From the NCBI GenBank assembly GCA_016801845.1, contig CM028906.1, positions 4,450,501 to 4,514,500 of the forward strand: 64,000 bases of DNA. Reading direction: 5' to 3'. Numbering within the stretch: the first letter of the stretch is position 1; each line of letters starts with the position of its first letter. Of this stretch, positions 36,751-47,501 are shown piece after piece. Origin of the DNA: Polydactylus sextarius (taxonomy: Eukaryota; Chordata; Actinopteri; Polynemidae). Made by a program: the position numbers and the translations under genes. The notes beneath the pieces were generated by a model. The model saw only the letters and a list, made by a program, of their open reading frames with translations. It made no database searches and was not told where the DNA came from.

Positions 36751-39700
36751 ATTTCCAGATCCACAAGGAAGAAGAATGTCTGAGGGATGAATCGAGAAGA
36801 AACTGCACCGTTGACATTCAATATTAATCTGATTATCGCTGAAAAAACTAGAAAAAATTAAAAGTTCAATCATCAGTTTTAAACACTTTTGATTAAAATA
36901 TTAATTTAAAAAATTGGTTTGGGTAAACATAAATATATCTTTTATTTTGAAATCGGAAATTGTAGCGTAAACGCTTTGGTTTGTCATCATATTATTGCCA
37001 CTTTCTGATAATGCTCCATTCATAAAGCTGCACTGAATGTTTTTAATGATCATTAATACACTATTTACTGTTTCTTTATAGTCTGGACTATAGCAAAAGT
37101 AAAGTTTCATCACAGAGGTGGAGAAAAAAAAAAAAATAGCTGTGAGTTTTTTCAAGCAAATATACATATTTAATTATAACATTTAACATTTGAGACTTGT
37201 CAATATTTTTGAAAGAAACCCAAACCCTTACAGAGACCAGTAGCAGCTTTATATACAGTAGTTAATATGTGTTCACACTCTCACACACCTCAGAGTAGTG
37301 GTGTTCTCAGTAATATTAACATATCATGTCCCCAAACAATATTGATTAAATCATTAATGAGCTGACACTGGTTCTGTCCCTGGTCATCCAAGGCTGTGAT
37401 CCAAGACACATTGTTTTTGTGTAGTAAAGCACATTCACCACTAGATGTCAGCACTTTCGATCCAGATTATCCTCCCTAACAAAGTCTCACCATAATCTAG
37501 GTGGAAATGCGACTGTAAAACTCTCTGATCATCTATGCCTCATCATCAGTCCACAATGAAGAAAAAAACTAAATATACAAATAATGTTTTAATTGTTGGC
37601 ACATAACTGGAAGAAAAAAAAATATTATCATGTCATAATTTCAGGAGTAGACATTGTCACAATGATAAAAACATAAAAATTCAATCCAGTTGTGACCAAC
37701 ACTGGGACATTTTTGGTCTCAAGAGGATGATGATTATTTACATTGTTTTTAAATACAACAACCAATTATACCTGCATCATGCTGCCATTAAGGCTGAATG
37801 TGAACAAAAACTAACCACAATTTAGAGCTTGTCATGGCAGATAGAAACAGATAGAAAGATCTTGTGCGGATCTATTAGAGAGGTGGTGGTAATGGAGGTG
37901 GGGACAGACACCTGTTACTAGGAGAGACACAAGCTGTCACCTTGTTGCTTGTGGCCACATGCATCATCCTCCTCCTCATCATCATCATTACTGCCATCAG
38001 GGGCGATTAGCTGCTACTTCAGTCTCTGAAGTCAACTGGTCATTTACAGGTAAACATTTGTAATTTTTAACAGCAGTGGTAGTTTTCTATTGTAAAACTA
38101 TAAACATGTTGTTTCTATGTTGAGCGAAAAGCTGTTGGTGAGTTTCCTAAGAAGATTAAGTGGAACAGTACTGAGAACTAGAGGCAGGCAGCACAAACAA
38201 ACACAACCAGAACAACAGGGGTTTTTAAATCACACCGATGCTCTTTTTGTATCAAAGGAAAACTAAATTAAACTCACGTATATTTTGTATAAAACTTTAT
38301 AAAAATGTACATTTTAATTTATGATTTGTTGTCTGTAGTTGTGGAGACCCTTGAACAAGTTATTTCACCCCCAAACACTTGTGTCCGATGTCATTTCCTA
38401 TATGTTTATACACACTGGTTATCTAGGTAACCCACAATCTGAGTGGGAAAGCTTTCAAGAACCAGTAAGTCTCTCCTGGTCATGGCCCCAGTATTTTAGA
38501 AAACATCCTAATCTTCCCCACACCTGCCATGGCTGTGCCAAAGCTATAAATACAAGAGAGGTGAGGGGAGGGTAGTGGGGTCATAAGAGGATCTACCCAG
38601 TGTGCAGCACCATGGGATAGTGATCCCAACTCAAAAGCCGTCAAGATGAGGATTTACAGTACCTGCTTAACCGATTACTCTCAATGGTGGGAGCAATGGG
38701 AGTAATTCTCCTTTCACAGTAGTGAAAGGAGAAGCTGTTGTCTTCTCTGAGGAAACAGTCTGTTTTAATAATGTGAGGATAAGGATGGAAAAACCTACAG
38801 GTATATTGCTACATATCATTACAAAAGGAAAGGTAAAACTGATATTAATAAAATAATCTTTGTTGGGTGTTGTATTTTTGAATTAAGGTGATTTATGTTT
38901 TTTGCTGTAGGAGGTTTTCTTCACCTGAATTAAAAAAGAAAGAAGGTTTTATTTGTCCAGGTTTTGAGACACTTAGAATCAGAAAAGAAAAGAGAAAATA
39001 CCTGGTGTATTTTCTCTTTTATGAAACTTGTCCCAGTCTCTCTGGACATAATGTGACAGAAAGGGACAATTTCTTTGGTAAAAGTTAGTTCCAGTGACGA
39101 CAAGAGAGAGTAGTCAGCTGGAAAAACTAAAAAGAAGCATCTGCTTGGCCGTTGTGTTTGCAGTGACACATTGTTACGTATCAAAAACTGTGAATGGTTC
39201 AGGGCCGGGCACAGTTACTCACACTTAGGTCACTGCTGCACAAGTTGTAACTAGAGGTGCAGTCTCTAATACCAGGATTCAGCTCTTTGAATCAGTGCTT
39301 CAAGGTGGAGATTTATGTTTGAGTCTAACACTGTCTCCTGGTGTAAATACATTTTTTTTTGTATATTTTTTTCCACAACAGAATGAAATATGTCTCTTGT
39401 GTCTTGTCTCTTTCACAGACTCTGGGTTGTGGCTGCTGTTGCTTAACCTGTTTCAGTTTGCCACTGCAGGAGGTTTTTATTTCACCACTGCCACATCTGC
39501 TCATGAACACCTGTAGAACTCACACAGCTGCGACATGTTAACATTGAGGCAACTCGTCCCCAAACCAGACTCTGTTTTTGAAAGGACGTCACTTACTCCC
39601 AAGTGAACAGGACTACACTGTGACAGCAGCAGGATGGAGCCCTGATGTTGTTTCACTCACTGCTCAGCAGGAGATCAGAGTGGAGTCCAGACTGTTGTGT
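36751..39700. other. Spacer between cd151 and tmem138
   Basis: Mostly AT-rich with no clear gene. It may hold the tmem138 promoter and first exon. Seen here are an RFX-like GGTTATCTAGGTAACC (38417-38432), GCTATAAATAC (about 38543), a 12-bp-stem hairpin with a four-base loop (38706-38733), and a short exon-like start, ATGGAAAAACCTACAG|GTATAT, at 38785-38800. Confidence 0.4.
38417..38432. promoter_or_regulatory. X-box-like (RFX) site, candidate for tmem138
   Basis: GGTTATCTAGGTAACC is a near-palindrome of the GTTRCC-N-GGYAAC form, with one base off in the left half. RFX factors drive ciliary genes and tmem138 is ciliary, but the site lies 1.3 kb from the first recognised exon. Confidence 0.25.
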
Positions 39701-39708
39701 GTGTGTGA

Positions 39709-41804
39709 GAGTGCAGAGCAGCCTTGGATCCATCGTGGAACCACAACCACCCCGGGCGTCCAGCCTACGGGCCGGAGACCCTCCAGACCAGCAACTACTC
39801 CCTGGTGCTGTTCATCCAGCTCAGCCTGCTCACCTTCGACCTGTTCGTCAACTCCTTCAGTGAGCTGCTGAGGACCGAGCCGGCCGTCCAGCTCGTGCTC
39901 TTCATGTGAGTGCGAGTTGCTTCTTGTTTCAACAGCCACAAACATTTACTTTGGTTTTTGTGTATGCTGGGATGACATGGGATGGCATCATCCTCTTTGT
40001 TTCCGTTGTTCTCACTTTTTTTTTTTTTTTGTTTTTTTACAGCATCCAGGACATCGCCATCCTCTTCAACCTCATCATCATCCTGCTGATGCTCTTTAAC
40101 ACCTTCGTATTCCAGGTCGGCCTGGTCGCCATATTGCTGGAGCGATTTAGAGCTCTCCTAATGCTTTCTGCTCTCTACCTGACCTTCAGTATCATTCTCC
40201 ACTCCTGGCTCATGGTACGTAACAACACAGATGAGCCATGTGCATCTGAATATAGAACATAGTTCAATGAAAAACTCCCACATTATGAACCAGTCTATTC
40301 TAATTAGAAGCAGTGCAGCGTTATATTTTAATTCATATCAAAATGATCACAATGATTTTCATGATCATGATGATTTTTCTACATGATCTTTTCAGAATCT
40401 GCGTTGGCTCAATACCAACAGGTTTATTTGGACAGATGGTCTTCAGGTGCTGTTTGTGTTCCAGAGAACTGGTAAGACGACAAGTTTAATTTACGACAAA
40501 ATTGATTAATTAGCCGATAAATCTGATTTATCAAAAGGCAGAGACCAACAAAGTAAATTGCTGCTGTCACTAGACCTTTAGAGCATGACAAAAGCTGACA
40601 TCTTTTTTAAAAAAAATAAAATAAATAGCAATCACTCTAATACAGACGCTGAAGACCTTCCAGGTCTGTGGACGCCTTGAGAGGGAAAAAATAATTAATT
40701 TTAAAATTAATTTTCTTAGAAAACAGGTGAAACATTTCCCCACTAAAATTTTAAAGTATTACCTCCTTCAGAACCTGCTCTTCAGAAGAAGTGAAGTAAG
40801 AGTGTTTCATTTCTAAAATGTTTCTCTTTTTATTTATTCATTATATATTGATATTGACTGATCCTTGAGAATTTCAATCATATATTTATACATCGCCAAT
40901 CACTTAAATCATATCTTAGATTCAGTTATTTTACTGGAGCTGCATTTAACAAATCAATATAAGGAGAAGCGACTCAGCCCCAGCAGAGCTTTTCACTTGG
41001 GTGGATTTAAGACGTAGTAAACAATGTGCAGCAGAGTGAGTGACAGCTGTTGTCTCTCTTCACCTGTCACCTTAATGAATCAAACCCTTATGGACAGACC
41101 TGTTTTTAAGCAGCCTGATGGTTTTTTTTTTTTTATTGGATCCTCTCTACAGACTTGAGGCAGTGGTGTCACTTCACCATCTGGATGAGATTTTCATACA
41201 CGTACAATATGTAAGCCTATAAGTGGATAAAAGGCTCTGTTGTCTGTGTGTTATCGCTGCTCACTGCACGAGATCCTTTAGCACGACAATGTACTATAGC
41301 CACATTTTATTTGCTTTGTTGTTTAGTCTGCTGCTCACTGTTAAGACCTGCTCAGACAGTCAGGCGGCCTGTGACTCAGCGTTGCATCATCAATTCACAA
41401 AATCTCTTTCATTATCGACACAGGTGAACTGAGGTGAACCTTCACTTCCCTTTCCTGTCTCTCTATGTACAAAAAGACACTCGTTTCAAATAAAACAGAG
41501 GATTAATATGCTTCATTTCACTTATGACATTTATCTTTTAAGCTTTAATTACTTTTTATTGATTTATTTAAATTTTAAATGTGAACATTATTACCAGCAC
41601 CTTCGTTACCCTGACAGTCCCAGTCAGAGCAGTGTTAAAATGTGGAAACAGATTTTCTGTTGCATTGACAAAGATTTGTTCTTGTTGACAGTCTCAGTGT
41701 TGTACTACTACTACTACAAGAGGACCTCAGAGTATCTGGGCGACCCTCGACTCTACGAGGACTCGCCGTGGCTACGAGAAGTCTTCGCTCAAGTCAGACA
41801 GTGA
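39709..41804 (+). CDS. tmem138: TMEM138, ciliary transition-zone protein (four exons; start unresolved)
   Basis: TMEM138 is a small four-pass membrane protein needed for cilium assembly; human mutations cause Joubert syndrome. Coding parts are up to 39905, then 40043-40214, 40396-40471 and 41692-41804, all GT-AG with agreeing phases (2, 0, 1). The protein reads LQTSNYSLVLFIQLS, FDLFVNSFSELL, FIIQDIAILFN, LMLFNTFVFQ, FIWTDGLQVLFVFQ and YKRTSEYLGDPRLYEDSPWL, ending QVRQ, collinear with human TMEM138 over 162 positions. The codon matching the family's start Met is ACC (Thr, 39778-39780). No in-frame ATG occurs between there and the upstream in-frame stop at 39706-39708, so translation must start in an unseen upstream exon, at a non-ATG codon, or the base is an error. 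Confidence 0.9.
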
Positions 41805-42132
41805 GCTCACAGCAGCACAGAGGCCAAACGACACAAAGTATATACAATACAATACAATACAACCGTGTGTTTTTAAAGGAACAGGACATTTATTTGCACT
41901 TATTTCTATATTTATATTACAATATGCATGCTCTACTTACAACAAATGTATTTTAAATTTATTTCTATTCCTCAAAAAAAATTTCCATCCAGTGCAGAGG
42001 ACTGTGCCAAAATCTGTGTGAGTTTTTAGAGCAGAAAGGCCAGAACGTGTCATGAGGCTTGTTTTGCAGTTTAGATGTTAACTTTTTTAATGTTTTCTGT
42101 TGAGACCAGTCACCACATGCCCTTTGTTTTCT

Positions 42133-42138
42133 TTTATT
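42133..42138 (-). other. Candidate cfap70 polyadenylation signal
   Basis: The minus strand reads AATAAA about 200 nt past the cfap70 stop. If used, the cfap70 3' UTR lies wholly inside the tmem138 3' UTR on the opposite strand. Confidence 0.4.
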
Positions 42139-42280
42139 TTGTTAACGCTGTACTGCAGTTGTTTTATATACTTTTATGTTTGAGTGTTGAGTGTTTATGT
42201 TGCTTTGTTTGTTTGAGCTTGGCCAGTTTCTGTGTGTAAACCCAATTATGGATCTCCCAGTAAATACACAGTTAGCGTAC

Positions 42281-42286
42281 AATAAA
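42281..42286 (+). other. tmem138 polyadenylation signal (AATAAA)
   Basis: AATAAA lies 477 bp past the tmem138 stop, giving a 3' UTR of about 0.5 kb that ends just before the cfap70 stop codon on the other strand. Confidence 0.6.
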
Positions 42287-42338
42287 AGGTCTTTTCAAAT
42301 GTTGGTCATGTGATTTAAAGCACCTCTTCTGAGTTGGT

Positions 42339-45300
42339 TCAACAACAGGAATCCAGATGACTGAAGCGGTGTCGTTCCTTCAGCTCACTGAACTCTGTGA
42401 GCAGCGACGCCCTCTGCAGGTTGAACTGGAAACCAAGAACAGAGAAAGGTTGTCAGACTCAACTCAAACTGTCCTGAAACATTATGGCAAAATTCATTAC
42501 ATATATGATTTTAAAATGTGTGTATTACACATCAATCATCATTTAATCATCAGTTAATTAATAATCATTGAATAAAACTCACCCTTTTTGCATATTTATA
42601 AAACAGCTCTGCTTCCTCCTCTCTTCCAGACTAAAAACAAAGGGTTTGTCACATGTTTAGATCAGGTCCAGTTGTAAGTGAATCTGCATCAAACTGTCCC
42701 AGTTCAGCGACTGCATTCCTGGAGAAACACACGTTTCACAGTCCTGTCCTTCACTGACCCTGAGGGTTAAACTAAACTTGCTCCTCAGGATGGTAGGACT
42801 CATTTCTCACTAATGTTTTCAGCTCACTGTGTCACATTCTGTCATGAAATATGGACTTTGACAGATCTGGAGCCTGAACTGGGACACGACTGGTGAGTTT
42901 TCAGCTCGTGGTCGTCACTCACCCTGAGGCAGATCAGAGACAGATACGCCCACACCTCTGCATTGTGGTTGTTCAGGTGGTTGGATTCAGTCAAAGCTTC
43001 CTCAGCCACACTCAGCTCTCCCAGCTGCACAGACATAAACATCCAAACACAACCGTAAAAATATGGCAGTTAATCTCCAGTACATCCAAAGTGAACCAAG
43101 GCTTTGTCCACGCTGAAATAAGGACAGTGTGAGTACTGTTGTGTGATCACTGTGCTACATATTTCAACAAGTTCACATTTTCATTTCAACACAAACCCAA
43201 CAGATTTGTGTTGAACAAGATAACAAGAGTACAAGATTATCAAACAAGCTAATTCAAGTCTCGTGTTTTTACCTGGTAGCAGGCAGAGCCCAGACCCAGC
43301 CAGGTCAGGCAGGACGGAGACTGTTCACAGGCCTGCAGGTAGATCAGTTTGGCTTCTTGAAACTGAAAGTTAAAAACACAAAAAACAGTTTTGTTTAAGT
43401 GTAAAAGTCAGTGGTAAAGATAAAGATGTTTTGTAATTATAATGAGGTTTAAATTTAAATTCTATAAGAATAATTTCTGCTCTGGTTTCTAGAACATGGC
43501 GCCTTTTTTATGACACAGTCACATTCATGTTCATAACTGTGCTGTAATTTAAAAACTCAAATAGAAACCAGGTGTTTCTTGTGACTATTTGTGTTTAACT
43601 GATCAGACGCCAGTGGAGATGATCGATATTGACTTTTTGCCGATATCCGATATTGTCCAAACAATTCATTTCCAATATTAACCAATACGGATACATGCAG
43701 GCGTTTTTTCCGCAAAACTAATTTTAGGTCACATCACATCACATATCTCCTGTTGTGTAATTAACACATCACCTACTTTTACTGTGATCATTTTGTGTAG
43801 CAACAAGTGAGCAAGCTTGTTAGCCACGACTAGCCACCAGCAACAACAACAACTGTTGTATCTGGAATATCTGAAATATCAGGTCGATAATATTGGTCGG
43901 CCGATATAGTTTTGCCTCTTAGTGCGGTATGATGAGGTCATCAATGGCGCACTGGTAAATGCCTCAGCATTTATTCCAGCACATTTGGCGAAACCGATTC
44001 ATTATGTTGTATCGGTCAACCGATATTATCGGACATCCCTAGACGCCCCGAGATCCGACCTTCTCCTGCTGCATGTAGATTGATCCCAAGCGGAGGAGGA
44101 TGACATGGGAGTCTGACGGTTGCTGTAGGAAGCTCAGGCTCCGTTCGTAGCTCTTCTGAGCGTCATTGAACTCTCCCTGCATGTAGTGACAGTGACCGCT
44201 GAGAGCCCACGTGTCGGCGTCCTGCTCACAGAGTAAACAGAGAGTTTCACATCTCAATGCACTCGCCATAGTATCACACACTAATCTATGTGATTCACTT
44301 TTAGAGTTTTTGAGAAATTCTGGGGCATTAAAATGAAACTTTAAGATGCAGCTGGAGAATAAATGGTTCCTGGTTCAACTTTACATACTTTACCTGTCTA
44401 TGAAAAAAATTAAATAGAATTTTAAGGCAAAATTAAGGCAAAAGAAATCTTCTACTGATAAAGTGGTTACGAGACATGCGGTGCAGTGAGTAATAACTTC
44501 AATGTATAGCAGCAACCATGAATAGTAATGTGAGGTTAAATAATCTTCCGGCACAGTGTTGCATATTTTAACTTGACATCTGCGAATTAAACAATTTATT
44601 TTAAAGATATAAATACTCTATTCAAATGTGCTGAGGAGTGCTTTGAATGAAAATGTAGGATGAAGTCTGCTAAAGAGAAATGTTCCTGTTTTTCAGTTTC
44701 ATATCATGTAACGTGTTCAAATTCATGTACATGTACATGTCAGCTGATTAACACTGAGGTGAAATAAGTTTATAAATGCAGCATTAATGTGAATCAGCCT
44801 GTGGACTTTAACAGTTCAGACTAACTGAGCAGCAGTAAACCACGGGTCACTTTTTCCACATCGATCTCCACAGTTATTGCAGCCAACAGTCTGTGGGAGT
44901 GTGAGTACCTGATCTCCCAGAAACAGCGCCTCCTTGAGGTTGGTGGTGGCACTGCAGTAGTCAGCTCTGAGAAGCTGCAGCTGAGCAAGGTGACGCAGGT
45001 AAGAGATGCTGCGACCACCGTCTGAACACAGCAGCTCCTGAGACAGAGCGCACTCGGCCATCTGACAACAACAACACAGTGTCAGTGATGACTGACGGCT
45101 TTTATATTTTATTTCTGCTGATGAAGCCAGTTCCAGTTGGACACTGATGTTACTTCATTTCAGCGCATTGTGAATTGTTCATGAAAATGTTCTGACTACT
45201 GAGATTTGAGATTCAGTGGAACAACATAAAACCAAATCCATATTTTCATTTTTCATTATTTCCATACAATGTTTTCTACCCCTGATCATAGAATGACACC

Positions 45301-47466
45301 ACAGTGTAACTTTGCTTTATCTGTACTTGACCAGTGTGAGTCCTGGTGTCTTGGCAAACCACCAGCTGCTAAGTTTGTTTCTACCTGCAGGGCATTGTTC
45401 TGCAGCAAAAACTGGACGGCCTCTGAGAAAATAGCGGCAGAAAATGTCGCTGAAGCTGATTTGGAGCTGATACTCTCTTTGTGCATCTCTGAGTCCTGGT
45501 CAGCAAAATGAGGGTCTGGAAGACAACGACAGTAATACTCAGGTTACTGTCTCCTGCTCTGAGGACACATATTCACATATGGACTTGAGAGAAAACATCT
45601 AATCCATTTATAGACTGACATCACATTTTCATTACATGTAAAATAAATTTTAGTTTTTTCTGACGTGACGAAGATGAAATTAAGAGCTAAATTTCATCTT
45701 AAAAGTTTCCAAACGAAAAAAAAATGAACTGAAAATGCATAATTTGTTACTTGGACTTCGATACCACAGCTCCACAGTGGAGGGATCTTGTCCATCTTAG
45801 TATGTAGTTCTTGATTTTATCTTTTTCTCCATGAAGTGTTAAAATTTAAGTAGAGTTTCATCACCCTGAAGCCACTACAGCAAAGTAGATTCCCAGTTAC
45901 AGATTTAACATCAGATTCAGAGAGAACTGAGACAGTATTACATTCAGATGAACAGACAGTCCACTCTTCTTCACCTTGACTAACATCTGGAGACAGAAGT
46001 ACAGGAGCATCTGCCTCCACTTCCTCCAGCTGTTCTTTTTCCTTTTCATTCTGCTTGTCCTCCTCCTGCTGCGTTTGCATCTTTTCTTCTTTGGCCTTCA
46101 GCTGCTTCTCAGCCTCCAGGAAAGCCCTTTCAGCCAGGATGTATTCGTTCTGGCTTTCATGGAGTAAACCTGAAGAGTGCACCACAAACCGACAAAGAGT
46201 AATTGACAAAAGACAGTTTTTAGCAGCAGTATGCATAGTGAGTAGGAGTACGTACTCACCCAGCAGCGTCCAAGCCACAGAACTGGGTGGGTCTATGTCA
46301 GCAGCTCGTTCCAGGAAGGTCTGAGCCTCCTCGTAACGCTCAAACATCGCTGCCAAGACCCCACACATTATCAGGCTAGAGACACAAGAATATACAGACA
46401 CACACATCTTGATATAAATGTATATTTTTTCCTGCAGAAGATTATGAAGAGTTAGCAAAGCTAATGAGTATTGTTGGCATTGGAGACACCTGAAAATAAT
46501 CTTTTATCACTTAGTCATTACCAATTTGATATTCTGTAGATATTTAACATTTGTAGTGTAACTGGAGTGTGTCTAACCTGGGCTGGTGTGTCTGCTCAAT
46601 GGAGACAGCGTTGTGAAAACACTCTTTAGCCTTCATGTAGTCTCCTGTCAGCATGAAGAGGTCCCCCCACTCAAACCTGTGGGAGGGCTCAGTGGGGTGC
46701 CGCACCACAAGCTGTGGGAAAATAAATAGCAAATTCCAGAGCTACGGTTATTAGATTCTTGATAAATGCAGCAGCGTCACGACTTGCGGCCTCCTGATAC
46801 AAGAAACACTCACACTGTAAAGATTATAGTTTGTTTGCAAGTTGCAAGTTCATTATTTATTTTACTATTTATTTTGAGTGAAGAGCAAAGGTGTGTTATT
46901 GTACCTCTTGGTAGTATTGAACAGCCTGGTGATAATCCCCTGTGAGCTGAGCCTCCCTGGCAAAGTGTTTGAGTTGAGAGGAACTTAACTGGATCGTGTC
47001 TGAAGAGTCATCATCATCAGCATCTTCAGAATAAAGCTGGAGAGGACAAGAGGTTGAAAATGAAATAAACCATATAGATGTATTATTATTATTATCATTA
47101 ATTGTGAGGATAAATTTGCTTTAACAACTACAATAGAGACTAACATCTAGTCTCTATTGTCTCTTCCTCTTTTCTTCCTCCTCCCTCCCCCGTCCTCCTC
47201 TCCTCTCTTTCCTCTGTCTCTTCACTTTCTCTTTTCTATGTTTTCATTTCACCCCCACCGGTCAAGGCAGATCAGACCGTCCACTCTGAGTCTGGTTCTG
47301 CTGGAGGTTTCTTCCTGTTAAAAGGGAGTTTTTCCTCCATTGTCGCCAAGCACTTGCTCATTGTGGAAATGTTGGGTTTCTCTATGTAAAGTGCCTTGAG
47401 ATAAATGTTTTTATGATCTGACACTATATAAATAAAACTGAATTGAACTGAACTGAATGAAATTGA

Positions 47467-47501
<35 letters not shown>

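Noticed and set aside
39645..39863. 72-codon frame over the tmem138 first exon
   Set aside because: It is the wrong frame over a real exon; the adjacent frame carries the TMEM138 protein.
41289..41432. Short secreted-like ORF (MYYSHILFALLFSLLLTVKT) in tmem138 intron 3
   Set aside because: A signal-like hydrophobic start, but only about 47 codons, no family match, and it ends in a stop soon after a CACAG|GTGAAC; likely chance.
45868..45974. Extension of cfap70 exon 45975-46169 to a donor near 45867
   Set aside because: The frame stays open, but the resulting phase does not fit the next exon; the donor at 45974 does.
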